Part shown: piece by piece, positions 9,031 through 18,434 of the stretch
How the letters are laid out: each line of letters starts with the position of its first letter
How positions within the stretch are numbered: position 1 is the stretch's first letter
Assembly (NCBI RefSeq): GCF_001591965.1
Contig: NZ_BCVX01000013.1
Coordinates: 62,001-126,000, forward strand
From: Lysinibacillus odysseyi 34hs-1 = NBRC 100172
GTDB taxonomy: Bacteria; Bacillota; Bacilli; Bacillales_A; Planococcaceae
Direction: 5' to 3'
Length of the DNA stretch: 64,000 nt
Made by a program: the position numbers and the translations under genes
Notes under the pieces: model-generated
What the model was told of the DNA's origin: nothing
Seen by the model: only the letters and a program-made list of their open reading frames with translations
The model's database searches: none

Positions 9031-9732
9031 TTAATGCGGGATAAAATACTGATTTACCGGACGCCCTACACCGCCATACTGCACATCCACTTTGATAAGC
9101 TGCCGCTTTTCCATGAAATCCAAATAGCGTCTTGCGGTAACACGTGCCACCCCGATAGAGGCCGCTACTTCATCAGCCGATGCACCGTTTTGGGATTTTT
9201 TCAGATAAGCTAACACTTTATCGAGCGTAGAACGATTAAATCCCTTTGGTAATTCCAGCTCCAGATCAGGCATTGCCTCGACCTTCTCTTCTACCAGCCC
9301 TTTCCGGATAAGAGCATCGAGTTCCTGCTGGGTTATATCTTCCACACTTTGTGTTTTCTTTTTATATTGGCGGTAATTTTCCAGCGTTTGCTGCATTCGC
9401 TCAAACGTAAATGGCTTCATAATATAATCATAGACACCTAAATGAAGGATATTTTGAATGGTCGGCATGTCATTCGCTGCTGTAACAGAGATAACATCGA
9501 CATTTACCATTTCCCCGCGTATTTGGCGTAATGTCTCCAGCCCATCCTGCTCCGGCATAAAAATATCCATTAAGATAACATCAGGCTTTAGCTCCTTAAT
9601 TTTTTGAAACCCAATTACCCCGTTTGCCGCTGTTCCTACAATCTGGTAGCCTTCAATTCGCTCTATAAATTGCCGATTGACCTCCCTGACCATAGGATCA
9701 TCTTCTATCAGCAGTATTTTAATAACTCCCAT
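9031..9732 (-). CDS. dctR: Response regulator of C4-dicarboxylate uptake, CitB/DctR family
   Basis: 233 residues: an N-terminal receiver domain with acidic pocket LLIEDD, phospho-acceptor Asp near 56 in LMDIFMPEQDG and conserved Lys in YIMKPF, then a C-terminal helix-turn-helix (DEVAASIGVARVTARRYLDF) of the CitT/DctR/MalR type. Start chosen at ATG 9732 because AGGAG abuts the earlier in-frame ATG at 9741 with no spacer but lies nine bases from this one. It overlaps the end of dctS by 14 bases, so the two are translationally coupled. Expected role: activate dctP when DctS and DctB sense external succinate, fumarate or malate. The precise ligand is inferred from the neighbouring genes. Confidence 0.9.
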   Translation of the reverse strand: MGVIKILLIEDDPMVREVNRQFIERIEGYQIVGTAANGVIGFQKIKELKPDVILMDIFMPEQDGLETLRQIRGEMVNVDVISVTAANDMPTIQNILHLGVYDYIMKPFTFERMQQTLENYRQYKKKTQSVEDITQQELDALIRKGLVEEKVEAMPDLELELPKGFNRSTLDKVLAYLKKSQNGASADEVAASIGVARVTARRYLDFMEKRQLIKVDVQYGGVGRPVNQYFIPH

Positions 9733-11335
9733 TTTGCTCATCTCCTACTTCGAATAATACTAAAAAACTCGTTCCTTTTCCTTCTTCACTTGTTACTTCG
9801 ATTGTCCCGTGTCCCTTTTTCACAATTTCCTCTATTAAATACAGTCCGATGCCCCTGTTATCCTTCGCTTTTGTGGAAAAGCCGTTTTCAAACATATGCT
9901 TCTTCACTTCCTCGCTCATTCCGCACCCGTTGTCTGTTACTAAAATAGCGAGCACCCCATCGTGCTCATCCACTGAAATCGTAATGACTTTTTCAGTTCT
10001 TGCAACCCCTTGCAATGCTTCAAAGGCATTTTCAATTAAATTACCGAACAATATAACAAAATCATGCTGATCTAAAAATGGCGGAAAACGAGTAAAACGG
10101 CTTTCTTGGTCTATTTCAATTATAATACCGAGTTCCTTGCCGCGTCCTACCTTACTAAGCAGCAGCCCTGATAAATTCTCGTTTTTAAAACGTTCATTTA
10201 AAAACCGAATGAGCGATGCTTCATCCGCCTGCACTTCTTTTAAATATTCTAGAGCCTGCCTTGTATGCCCAAGCTGCAGGAGACCAGTAATTGTATGAAG
10301 CTTATTTTTATGCTCGTGTGTCTGTACACGAAGCGCCTGTACAAAAGCCCGTACACCTGTTAATTCCTCTGCCAACTGCTTGACCTCTGTTAGATCTTTA
10401 AAAATAGCAACAGCTCCTACATTTCTCCCCTTCACTTGAATAGGAATCCGTGTACTCATAATACTGCGCCGATTAATATAAATCTCCTGATTATAGATTG
10501 GTTTACCGCTTTCTACTATTTCAGGCAGCCTTGTATCAGGGAGTACCTCATAGATTTTCTTTCCTATATATCGGGCATTATCCCCCTCTACACCTAGGAT
10601 GAAGCCTGCCTTTTGATTAAAAATTGTGATGTTCATTTCATTATCAACAGCGATAATTCCTTCATGCATCGCATTGAACGTCTCTTGTCTTTCTACGTAC
10701 ATTTGCGAAATTTCCTCTGGTTCCAGCCCAAACATCTGCTTTTTTATATGGTGCCCTAACATGAGAGCCCCCCACATACTAAATAAGATAGAAAAGAAAA
10801 TCGTAACTATGATTTCCGTAGCATAATCATGAAAGATAGTAGCTAGTGTAGGCATAGGATAGCCGACAACTACCACACCGATCTGCCTCTTGTCTTTATT
10901 TAAAACGGGGACAAATGCCCGGATCATCCTGCCAAGCTCTCCTTGTGCCTTTGAAATATAATAATGTTCGCTAAAAGCTGCATTCACATCTTCAGAATTA
11001 CTTCTTTTTCCTAATTCAGCAGGTGATGGATGGGAATATTTAACCCGATCCATATTAAGAACAACGATATATTCCGCTTTATTTATGATTCGTATTTCCT
11101 CCACAGTCTGATTGATCGTCTGAATTGCCTCCTGTTGATCATCGTTCATCAGCTGATTTTCCAGTTCCGGCATATTGGAAACAGTTCTTGCAACGAGCAT
11201 CGCCCGCTGTCCGAAATCCTCTTCCTGTTCGCTCAGCAAATTGCCGATCACAAAAACGCCACCGATGAAAAAAGAAAAAGCGATGATGAAGAAGGTCATA
11301 AGAAGTATTTTTGTATTCATTTTTAATCTTCGCAT
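9719..11335 (-). CDS. dctS: Membrane sensor histidine kinase, DctS/CitA family
   Basis: 538 residues. Two membrane helices (about 10-32 and 175-200) flank an extracellular sensor region, followed by a PAS domain (about 220-310), an Spo0B-like dimerisation segment with HEHKNKLHTITGLLQ, and a HATPase domain (NLIENAFEAL, DNGCGM, NRGIGLYLI). This is the citrate/C4-dicarboxylate sensor architecture. ATG at 11335 has AAGGAGAGAG upstream; an earlier in-frame start would add 25 basic residues without a ribosome site. It is divergent from dctB, with 74 bases between start codons, which must hold both promoters. Confidence 0.9.
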   Translation of the reverse strand: MRRLKMNTKILLMTFFIIAFSFFIGGVFVIGNLLSEQEEDFGQRAMLVARTVSNMPELENQLMNDDQQEAIQTINQTVEEIRIINKAEYIVVLNMDRVKYSHPSPAELGKRSNSEDVNAAFSEHYYISKAQGELGRMIRAFVPVLNKDKRQIGVVVVGYPMPTLATIFHDYATEIIVTIFFSILFSMWGALMLGHHIKKQMFGLEPEEISQMYVERQETFNAMHEGIIAVDNEMNITIFNQKAGFILGVEGDNARYIGKKIYEVLPDTRLPEIVESGKPIYNQEIYINRRSIMSTRIPIQVKGRNVGAVAIFKDLTEVKQLAEELTGVRAFVQALRVQTHEHKNKLHTITGLLQLGHTRQALEYLKEVQADEASLIRFLNERFKNENLSGLLLSKVGRGKELGIIIEIDQESRFTRFPPFLDQHDFVILFGNLIENAFEALQGVARTEKVITISVDEHDGVLAILVTDNGCGMSEEVKKHMFENGFSTKAKDNRGIGLYLIEEIVKKGHGTIEVTSEEGKGTSFLVLFEVGDEQNGSY

Positions 11336-11409
11336 CAGTCTCTCTCCTTTTTTTCTACCTCGATGCACGTTATACTCTAATAAATAAATCGAAAATATGG
11401 TGGTATACA

Positions 11410-12462
11410 ATGAAATATTTTTTTACTGGTACCTTTCTAACCCTTGCTCTGCTCATATCCTTTTTCGTCTATAAGCAAAATATTGGCGATATAGCATCCC
11501 TGCCGTATGATGATGAACAACATGGACTCGGAGATCAAATCATTATTCACTTCAGCCATGTAGTAGCAGAAAATACTCCAAAGGGGCTCGCTGCTATCAA
11601 ATTCGCCGAATTAGTCAAGGAAAAAACGAATGGGCGCGTTATTGTCCAAGTATATCCGAACGGCATTTTATACAGCGATGATAACGAATTCGAGGCATTA
11701 CAGCAAAATGAAATTCAGATGATTGCCCCTACCTTTTCTAAGGTGACATCCTATCTGCCTTCCTGGCAGGTACTTGATCTGCCTTTTATCATTGAAACGG
11801 ATGAGCAGCTAAAGGAAGTATTAACAGGACCTTTAAAAGAGCAGCTGCTGGCTGAATTGGACGGGCTGAACATAAAAGGGCTGGATTTCTGGAGCAACGG
11901 CTTCAAGCAAATTGCTTCAAATGATTATCCGGTACAAAATGTACAGGATTTCCAATTGCTCCGTGTCCGTGTCATGGCAAGCGAACTGATCAGCAAGCAA
12001 TTTTCACTATTAGGCTCTACACCCATTACGACAACATTTGATGATGTGTATTACGAAATCGAAAAGAGAAATATACAAGCCCAGGAAAATACCATTTCCA
12101 ATCTATATTCTAAAGGCTTCCATAAGTACGAAAAGCATATTACCCTTTCCAATCATGGCATTATGGGGTATGCCGTTATGATAAACAAACCTTTCTGGGA
12201 CAGTCTGGATGCCGAGCTCCAGCAGCCTATCCTAGAGGCTCTGCAGGAAATGAGCGATTGGCAGTTTGAAACGAGCATTGAGATGAACCAAATTGGACAG
12301 CAGGAGCTTTCCTCTTTGCCGGATGTCTCGCTTTATCCTCTTTCACCTGTCCAAAAAAAGGCATGGAAAGAGAAGGTTGCTCCGATTTATGAAACATACC
12401 AAAAGGAAATCAATGATTCATATTATAAATTATTAATAGAAGAAGTGAACAGAAGCAATTAA
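11410..12462 (+). CDS. dctB: C4-dicarboxylate-binding protein DctB (TRAP DctP-type solute-binding fold)
   Basis: 350 residues with an N-terminal membrane segment (MKYFFTGTFLTLALLISFFV) and no lipobox cysteine, so probably anchored by an uncleaved helix. The body is a TRAP-type solute-binding protein: HFSHVVAENTPKG, LVKEKTNGRV, LRVRVMASELI and a C-terminal helical region. No TRAP membrane subunits are nearby; instead it stands with dctS, dctR and dctP, the arrangement of the B. subtilis dct locus, where DctB helps the kinase sense the ligand. Start is ATG 11410 after GGTGG; the upstream extension lacks a ribosome site and reads through the divergent promoter region. Confidence 0.88.
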   Translation: MKYFFTGTFLTLALLISFFVYKQNIGDIASLPYDDEQHGLGDQIIIHFSHVVAENTPKGLAAIKFAELVKEKTNGRVIVQVYPNGILYSDDNEFEALQQNEIQMIAPTFSKVTSYLPSWQVLDLPFIIETDEQLKEVLTGPLKEQLLAELDGLNIKGLDFWSNGFKQIASNDYPVQNVQDFQLLRVRVMASELISKQFSLLGSTPITTTFDDVYYEIEKRNIQAQENTISNLYSKGFHKYEKHITLSNHGIMGYAVMINKPFWDSLDAELQQPILEALQEMSDWQFETSIEMNQIGQQELSSLPDVSLYPLSPVQKKAWKEKVAPIYETYQKEINDSYYKLLIEEVNRSN

Positions 12463-12474
12463 ACAAAATGAACA

Positions 12475-12512
12475 AAACTACACTTTTTGTCGGAAAGTGT
12501 AGTTTTTTTATA
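12475..12512 (+). terminator. Terminator after dctB
   Basis: Perfect 12-base stem AAACTACACTTT / AAAGTGTAGTTT with a seven-base loop and a run of seven T's. It separates dctB from dctP, which therefore needs its own promoter. Confidence 0.88.
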
Positions 12513-12743
12513 CAGAGAAACAAGTGTATTATAACAAAACACCAATGACAAAACGCGTTACATAACAGAATAAACGCTGATATATCTGCTTTTCTATGAT
12601 ATTTATACATGAGTGAACAAAATAAACGTTATGATTTTTAAAAACTAAATCTTTTATTCAGATAACTTTACGCTATGATAGTTTCATGAAAGCGATAACA
12701 AAATAGAAAATTCAAAACAAATTCAGAAAAGGAGTATAGGCAT

Positions 12744-13994
12744 ATGAAATGGCTTAAAAATTTAACGGTCCAAGTAGTACTTGCTATTATTCTCGGTATT
12801 ATTGTCGGGGCAGTGTGGCCGGAGTTCGGAGCAAGCTTAAAAATCTTGGCCGACATGTTCATTAAATTAATCAAAATGCTGATCGGTCCAATTATCTTCC
12901 TGACTGTTGTCATTGGAATCGGCGGCATGGGTGATATGAAAAAGCTTGGGAAAATCGGAGGCAAGGCACTTCTTTACTTTGAAATCGTTTCGACAATTGC
13001 CCTTGCAATCGGGATAGGTGTTGCAGTATTAGTAAATGCAGGTTCCGGGATCGACACATCGTCGGCTGCTGATGCAGACATCTCCAAATATACACAAGCT
13101 GCTGAAGAAAACTCTGAAGCGGGTCTGATGGGCTTCCTTTATAATATTATCCCAGAAAACTTTGTCGGCTCTTTAGCGAACGGTGACTTACTGCCAATTT
13201 TATTCTCAGCTATTCTATTTGGGGTAGCAGCAGCAATGCTAGGTGATAAGTCCAAGCCTGTCATCACATTCTTTGAACAAGTCTCCGAGATATTCTTTAA
13301 AATCGTAGGAATCGTTATGAAGGTCTCCCCGATTGGAGCGTTCGGTGCGATGGCTTACACAATCGGTAACTTCGGCTTAGGTTCTTTAAAGTCATTAGGT
13401 TTACTAATGTTTGCTGTGTATTTAACAATGTTCTTATTCATTGTCATTGTATTAGGGTTAATTGCCCGTTACTTCGGCTTTAATATTCTAAAGTTTATCG
13501 GTTACATTAAAGATGAAATTTTCCTTGTAATCGGTACATCCTCATCAGAATCAGCATTACCATCTATGATGCGCAAATTAGAAAGCTTAGGCTGTTCAAA
13601 ACAAGTTGTGGGACTTGTTGTACCGACAGGATACTCCTTTAACCTTGATGGCACTTCCATCTACTTGTCTATGGCCGCATTATTTATCGCCCAGGCATAT
13701 GGGGTTGATTTAACTTGGATTGAAATCATCACTCTTCTCGGCGTACTAATGATTACATCAAAAGGAGCTGCCGGTGTAACAGGGTCCGGTTTTATCACCT
13801 TGGCTGCAACGCTCGCAGCATTCCCGATGGTGCCGGTCGAAGGGATTGCCCTATTAATTGGTGTAGACCGCTTCATGTCTGAAGCACGTGCCGTAACAAA
13901 CTTAATCGGAAACGGCGTTGCATGTGTCATCGTCTCAAAATCGGAGAAAGAATTCGAAAGTACAGAGGCAGCGGATGCAATTGCGGTAAAATGA
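12744..13994 (+). CDS. dctP: C4-dicarboxylate/proton or sodium symporter, DAACS family
   Basis: 416 residues, eight or so membrane helices plus two re-entrant loops. Family motifs include GTSSSESALPSMM (hairpin 1 serine-rich loop), VPTGYSFNLDGT and the C-terminal VDRFMSEARAVTNLIGN substrate-binding helix. AAGGAG lies before the ATG. The family includes dicarboxylate (DctA/DctP) and glutamate/aspartate carriers; location beside dctB-dctS-dctR favours succinate/fumarate/malate. The 280-base upstream region contains TATGAT at 12674-12679 as a possible -10 but no clear -35, fitting an activator-dependent promoter under DctR. Confidence 0.92.
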   Translation: MKWLKNLTVQVVLAIILGIIVGAVWPEFGASLKILADMFIKLIKMLIGPIIFLTVVIGIGGMGDMKKLGKIGGKALLYFEIVSTIALAIGIGVAVLVNAGSGIDTSSAADADISKYTQAAEENSEAGLMGFLYNIIPENFVGSLANGDLLPILFSAILFGVAAAMLGDKSKPVITFFEQVSEIFFKIVGIVMKVSPIGAFGAMAYTIGNFGLGSLKSLGLLMFAVYLTMFLFIVIVLGLIARYFGFNILKFIGYIKDEIFLVIGTSSSESALPSMMRKLESLGCSKQVVGLVVPTGYSFNLDGTSIYLSMAALFIAQAYGVDLTWIEIITLLGVLMITSKGAAGVTGSGFITLAATLAAFPMVPVEGIALLIGVDRFMSEARAVTNLIGNGVACVIVSKSEKEFESTEAADAIAVK

Positions 13995-13998
13995 TATG

Positions 13999-14036
13999 AA
14001 ACCAGTGGAATCAAACCATTCCGCTGGTTTTTTATT
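13999..14036 (+). terminator. Terminator of dctP
   Basis: AACCAGTGGAAT pairs with ATTCCGCTGGTT (one wobble), followed by TTTTTATTTTTC. Confidence 0.85.
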
Positions 14037-14355
14037 TTTCTATAACAAATCAGCTCAAACCCGATTTAATGGCGCAGACTGTTCACTACAACCCTCTATA
14101 AAGCTTGTCTGCTATGCGGTAAATAACATGTAAATTGACACACGCAAAATGGATAAACAGCGCAGTTTATTAAAGAAATTTGCTTCCTTATTCCCTCCTT
14201 TTTTGTCCCTTTTCTCCTTCTCCATCACTTTTTACGTAGGCAATACTTGAAATGTTCCGCTTCTAGAAGTATGGTGAAAGTGTCGATTCTTACTGTACTT
14301 ATTTGTTCCGATGCAAAACCAACGACCTTTTACTACTTATTAACGGAGAGATTTT
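14037..14355. other. Intergenic region upstream of the BusR-type gene
   Basis: About 320 bases with no credible ORF. A TTGACA stands at 14135-14140 but no -10 follows at normal distance. No copy of the AAGTAACAAC repeat found before opuA was seen here, so autoregulation through that site is not supported. Confidence 0.5.
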
Positions 14356-14970
14356 ATGCAAATCAAGAAACCAAAGTACCAAATTATCGCTGAGGATATC
14401 GCAGCTAAAATTGTTGAAAAGAAATATGTTATCGGCGAAAAAATATATGCTCGCTCAATCATCGCTTCTCAATATGGTGTTTCTGCAGAAACGGCGAGAC
14501 GGGCGATTGCGATGTTGCAAGACCTGGAAATTGTGGAAGCAACGAAAGGAAGCGGAGTTGTCATCACCTCCTACGAAAATGCGGTGAAATTTGTTCATCA
14601 AAATGAAGGAGTTCAGTCGATACGAGATCTTCAGCTTAATATCCAGGATATACTGGAGCATCAGGAGGCAGAGCTTGCAAACTTGCATGACTTGGTAAGC
14701 GAATTGGTGAATAGAACAAGCCGATTCAAGGCAATCAACCCTTTTATCCCTTATCAGCTAGAAATTACGGAAGCATGTCCTTATCTTGATAAAACGATTA
14801 GTGAAATCAACTTCTGGCAGCATACAGGAGCGACTATTATAGCCATTCGTAAAGGCAGTGACCTCCTTTTGTCACCCGGCCCTTATGCTGCTTTGCATCC
14901 AGGCAATGTTATCTACTTTATCGGGGATGATGATTGTCTTATTAAAGCCGGGCAATTTTTAAAACTTTAA
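14356..14970 (+). CDS. busR: BusR-type regulator: GntR winged helix plus RCK_C (TrkA-C) domain
   Basis: 204 residues. The N-terminus is a GntR winged helix (QIIAEDIAAKIVEKKYVIGE, then VSAETARRAIAMLQDL, about 8-75). A helical linker follows (about 85-120). The C-terminus (about 130-204) is an RCK_C/TrkA-C domain (FWQHTGATIIAIRKGSDLLL, GNVIYFIGDDD). This architecture and length match BusR of Lactococcus and Streptococcus, a repressor of the betaine importer busA/opuA that uses cyclic di-AMP as corepressor. The next genes are opuA. It has its own terminator, so it is a separate transcript. c-di-AMP binding here is inferred from the family. GGAGAG precedes the ATG. Confidence 0.82.
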   Translation: MQIKKPKYQIIAEDIAAKIVEKKYVIGEKIYARSIIASQYGVSAETARRAIAMLQDLEIVEATKGSGVVITSYENAVKFVHQNEGVQSIRDLQLNIQDILEHQEAELANLHDLVSELVNRTSRFKAINPFIPYQLEITEACPYLDKTISEINFWQHTGATIIAIRKGSDLLLSPGPYAALHPGNVIYFIGDDDCLIKAGQFLKL

Positions 14971-14979
14971 ACATAATTA

Positions 14980-15023
14980 AAGCCTAAACAGCAGATTCTT
15001 CTGCTTTGTTTAGGCTTTTTTCT
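14980..15023 (+). terminator. Terminator of busR
   Basis: AAGCCTAAACAGCAGA and TCTGCTTTGTTTAGGCTT form a long stem, followed by TTTTTTCT. Confidence 0.85.
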
Positions 15024-15054
15024 ATTTTTACCCATGAAAAACTGCCTGCTTCAT

Positions 15055-15097
15055 TTGACATAAGTAACAACTCTTTGATAACATTAAGTTGTTACTT
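15055..15097 (+). promoter_or_regulatory. opuA promoter with candidate BusR operator
   Basis: A consensus -35 TTGACA stands at 15055-15060; GATAAC/TAACAT at 15077-15084 can act as -10 at 16-18 bases. A perfect inverted repeat AAGTAACAACT (15062-15072) / AGTTGTTACTT (15087-15097), separated by 14 bases, lies over the spacer and start region. An operator there would block RNA polymerase, as expected for a repressor. Assigning it to BusR rests on proximity only. Confidence 0.65.
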
Positions 15098-15148
15098 TTT
15101 CTATATAACAAAAGAGAGATGAATTGATTTAAATGAGGAAGTGAGAAA

Positions 15149-16354
15149 ATGAAGGAAAAAATACGTGTAGAGCACGTCACTAAAATTTTCGGGCGCAATC
15201 AGCAAAAAGCGCTGAAACTAGTGGAACAGCAAAAAAGTAAAACAGATATTTTACAGGAAACCGGCGCAACGGTTGGTGTATATGATGCTAATTTCACAGT
15301 GAATGAAGGTGAAATTTTTGTCATTATGGGGCTGTCGGGAAGTGGGAAATCCACACTGATTCGTTTATTAAACCGTTTGATTACACCGACAAGCGGGAAT
15401 ATCTATATTGACAATATCGATATTACTAAAGCAAAAAAACAGGAATTACAGCTGATTCGGCGGCAAAAAATGAGTATGGTTTTTCAAAACTTCGCTCTAT
15501 TTCCCCATCGTACGATTCTGGAGAATACTGAGTATGGACTAGAAATCCGCGGTATGTCCAAGGAACAGCGAATCGAAAAAGCAGAACAGGCTTTGCAAAA
15601 CGCAGGTCTCCTTGTATATAAAGATCAATACCCCCACCAATTATCCGGAGGTATGCAGCAACGGGTTGGATTAGCACGAGCACTGGCCAATGACCCCGAA
15701 ATTCTCCTAATGGATGAAGCTTTTTCCGCTCTTGATCCACTTATTCGTAAAGATATGCAAGATGAATTATTGGAGCTTCAGGCTAACGTCAAGAAGACGA
15801 TTGTTTTCATTACCCACGATTTAAATGAAGCACTGCGTATTGGTGATCGGATCGCCATTATGAAAGACGGACAAATTATGCAAATCGGGACAGGTGAAGA
15901 AATCCTCACGAACCCTGCCAATCATTATATCCAAACGTTCCTTGAAGATGTGGATCGTTCCAAAGTATTAACCGCTGAAAGTGCCATGGTGCGTCCTATT
16001 ACGATCAACACAGAGCATGATGGACCGAAAGTAGCCCTTCAGCGGATGCGTGAAGAGGAAGTAAGTGTACTATTGGCAACAAACCGTCAAAAACAATTCC
16101 TCGGCTATATTACTGCAGATGATGCATTAAAGGCAGCAAAAGATGGAGTTTCCTCTGTTACTTCTTATATTCGTACGGATATGCCGACAGTAGAACCTGC
16201 TACTTTACTGCAAGATTTATTGTCTACCATTTCGGACAGTCCAACACCGATTGCCGTAGTGGAAGACCATCGATTACGAGGAATTTTAATACGTGGAGTC
16301 GTGCTTGAAGCGCTTTCCTCTTCAACACAAGAGGAGGTAAACACAAATGAATAA
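15149..16354 (+). CDS. opuAA: Glycine betaine ABC importer, ATP-binding subunit
   Basis: 401 residues. ATPase domain with Walker [10 protein letters not shown] (61-69), signature [10 protein letters not shown] (from 165) and Walker [13 protein letters not shown], then a tandem CBS-domain tail (about 275-395). This ProV/OpuAA layout is typical of osmoprotectant importers, where the CBS pair can sense ionic strength or nucleotides. The ATG follows GAGGAAGTGAG. The stop overlaps the start of opuAB by 8 bases. It powers uptake of glycine betaine, and perhaps proline betaine, at high osmolarity; the promoter upstream carries a likely BusR operator. Confidence 0.95.
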   Translation: MKEKIRVEHVTKIFGRNQQKALKLVEQQKSKTDILQETGATVGVYDANFTVNEGEIFVIMGLSGSGKSTLIRLLNRLITPTSGNIYIDNIDITKAKKQELQLIRRQKMSMVFQNFALFPHRTILENTEYGLEIRGMSKEQRIEKAEQALQNAGLLVYKDQYPHQLSGGMQQRVGLARALANDPEILLMDEAFSALDPLIRKDMQDELLELQANVKKTIVFITHDLNEALRIGDRIAIMKDGQIMQIGTGEEILTNPANHYIQTFLEDVDRSKVLTAESAMVRPITINTEHDGPKVALQRMREEEVSVLLATNRQKQFLGYITADDALKAAKDGVSSVTSYIRTDMPTVEPATLLQDLLSTISDSPTPIAVVEDHRLRGILIRGVVLEALSSSTQEEVNTNE

Positions 16355-17198
16355 TTTTTTAGATAATATACCGAAACTGCGGGTCTCATCCTGGGTAGAA
16401 GATGGGATGGACTGGTTGACAGATACATTCTCAGGACTCTTTAAACTGATACAGTCCGGTGGAAAAAACATGATGGATGGCATTACAGATGGTTTATTAT
16501 TTATTCCACCAATCCTTTTTATTTTGATTATTGCTGTTTTGGCATTCTTCGTTACTGGGAGAAAATTTGGATTAGCTCTTTTTTCTCTAATTGGATTACT
16601 ATTTATCTACAATCAAGGCTTATGGGACGAATTAATGAATACTTTCACCCTCGTTCTATTCTCTAGTATTATTGCCATCATCCTCGGCATTCCAATAGGT
16701 ATCCTAATGTCCAAAAGTACAGCCGTTGAAAATATCGTCAAGCCTATTCTCGATTTCATGCAGACGATGCCCGGATTTGTCTATTTAATCCCGGCTGTTG
16801 CCTTCTTCGGAATAGGAGTTGTACCAGGGGTTTTCGCCTCTGTTATCTTCGCCCTGCCCCCTACTGTACGTTTTACGAACCTCGGCATTCGTCAGGTGCC
16901 AAAAGATTTAATCGAGGCAGCAGATTCTTACGGTAGCACAGGAGCCCAAAAGCTAGTCAAAGTAGAATTGCCAATCGCTAAATCTACTATTATGGCAGGG
17001 ATCAATCAAACGGTATTACTATCATTATCAATGGTCGTTATAGCCTCTATGATCGGTGCGCCGGGCCTTGGCCGAGAAGTACTTTCTGCGCTGCAACGGG
17101 CACAGGTCGGTAACGGTTTTGTTGCGGGCCTAAGTTTAGTTATTTTTGCGATCATCGTCGATCGCTTAACACAAAGCTTTAATAAACAAAATAGGTAG
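16347..17198 (+). CDS. opuAB: Glycine betaine ABC importer, permease subunit
   Basis: 283 residues, a ProW/OpuAB-type permease. After an amphipathic N-terminal stretch there are about seven membrane helices; the ATPase-contact EAA loop is near [21 protein letters not shown] (about 190-210). Overlaps opuAA by 8 bases and is followed by opuAC after 11 bases, so the three genes form one operon. It makes the membrane path for the betaine delivered by OpuAC. Confidence 0.94.
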   Translation: MNNFLDNIPKLRVSSWVEDGMDWLTDTFSGLFKLIQSGGKNMMDGITDGLLFIPPILFILIIAVLAFFVTGRKFGLALFSLIGLLFIYNQGLWDELMNTFTLVLFSSIIAIILGIPIGILMSKSTAVENIVKPILDFMQTMPGFVYLIPAVAFFGIGVVPGVFASVIFALPPTVRFTNLGIRQVPKDLIEAADSYGSTGAQKLVKVELPIAKSTIMAGINQTVLLSLSMVVIASMIGAPGLGREVLSALQRAQVGNGFVAGLSLVIFAIIVDRLTQSFNKQNR

Positions 17199-17209
17199 GA
17201 GTGGGAGTT

Positions 17210-18088
17210 ATGTTTAAAAAATCAAAGTATATACTGGGTACAGCTGCATTAGGTGCTGCCCTTTTATTAAGTGCATGCGGAGATGATAATAAAGAGTCAT
17301 CCGGTAAAAAAGACTTAGGAGATATCAATCTTGCCTACGTTGAATGGGATTCAGAAGTAGCCTCTACTCATGTAATCGGGAAAGTGTTAGAGGATATTGG
17401 ATATGATGTCACTTTAACTCCTCTGGATAATGCCATTATGTGGGAAGCTGTTGCAAAGGGAGAAGCAGATGCGATGGTATCTGGCTGGCTGCCTCGTACG
17501 CATGGTGCCCAATTTGATGAATACGGAGCGGCAATGGAACATTTAGGGGAAAACTTGAATGGTGCGAAAATCGGCCTTGTCGTACCAGCATATATGGATG
17601 TCTCTTCAATTGCCGACTTGAGCGATGAAGCATCCTCCACAATTACAGGAATTGAGCCGGGCGCAGGCATTATGAGTGCAACGGAAACAGCGCTGAAAAC
17701 GTACCCGAACCTTGCAAAATGGGAACTCCTTCCCTCTTCTTCTGGTGCAATGACGGTCGCTTTAAGCCAGGCTATTGCGAATGAGGAAGAAATCGTTGTT
17801 ACCGGCTGGTCTCCACACTGGAAATTCGCTACTTACGACTTGAAATATTTGGATGATCCAGAAGGTGTGTTTGGTGGCGAAGAATCCATTAATACATTTG
17901 CCCGGAAAGACTTAAAAGAGGAGAAACCAGAAGCTCATAAAGTACTAGATGCTTTCTACTGGACGACAGAGGATATGGAGCAAGTGATGCTTGATATCAA
18001 CGAAGGAGCTTCCCCTGACGAGGCTGCTGAAAAATGGGTAGAGGATAACCAGGATAAAGTAAAAGAGTGGACGAAGGATATTAAATAA
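17210..18088 (+). CDS. opuAC: Glycine betaine-binding lipoprotein
   Basis: 292 residues with a lipoprotein signal peptide ending LLSACG, so the mature protein is anchored by its N-terminal cysteine. The OpuAC-type binding fold contains the aromatic residues expected to cage the quaternary ammonium group (AYVEWDSE near 45, MVSGWLPRTHG near 90, VTGWSPHWKF near 200). Start taken at ATG 17210, eight bases after AGGAG; the in-frame GTG at 17201 touches the ribosome site and is unlikely. Last gene of the opuA operon, followed by a strong terminator. Confidence 0.94.
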   Translation: MFKKSKYILGTAALGAALLLSACGDDNKESSGKKDLGDINLAYVEWDSEVASTHVIGKVLEDIGYDVTLTPLDNAIMWEAVAKGEADAMVSGWLPRTHGAQFDEYGAAMEHLGENLNGAKIGLVVPAYMDVSSIADLSDEASSTITGIEPGAGIMSATETALKTYPNLAKWELLPSSSGAMTVALSQAIANEEEIVVTGWSPHWKFATYDLKYLDDPEGVFGGEESINTFARKDLKEEKPEAHKVLDAFYWTTEDMEQVMLDINEGASPDEAAEKWVEDNQDKVKEWTKDIK

Positions 18089-18148
18089 TAACATAGGTTT
18101 CTACAACCGCTAAAGAAACTGGAGCTAAACCCCTGCTGAATAATAAAG

Positions 18149-18190
18149 GGCAATCATGATTTTTTACATCATGGTTGCCTTTTGTTTTTT
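18149..18190 (+). terminator. Terminator of the opuA operon
   Basis: GGCAATCATGAT pairs with ATCATGGTTGCC (one wobble) around TTTTTAC, then TTTTGTTTTTTAT. Confidence 0.85.
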
Positions 18191-18434
18191 ATGAAGTGTT
18201 GTTCTCCATTCCGACCGGCGTTTTTTTCGGGCACGGCTTCTACTACGAAAAACAAAAAGAGTATTCTTTATTAAAATACAAAAAGAAGCAACAGAAACTA
18301 TCTACCATTAACGTATAATTGAAGTAGTACCCGTTTTCGGATTTCTGAAAGCTGCTGAAGCCTGATGATTTGTTATCTCCCCTATTTTAAGGAAAGATTA
18401 AATGGTACAATTTAGAAAAAAAAGGAGGGGACGT

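Noticed and set aside
11311-11409. 33-residue N-terminal extension of DctB
   Set aside because: Runs through the divergent promoter region, has no ribosome site and would put a second hydrophobic segment before the anchor helix.
14135-14140. Consensus -35 TTGACA upstream of busR
   Set aside because: No -10 element at 16-18 bases; probably chance in A/T-rich DNA.
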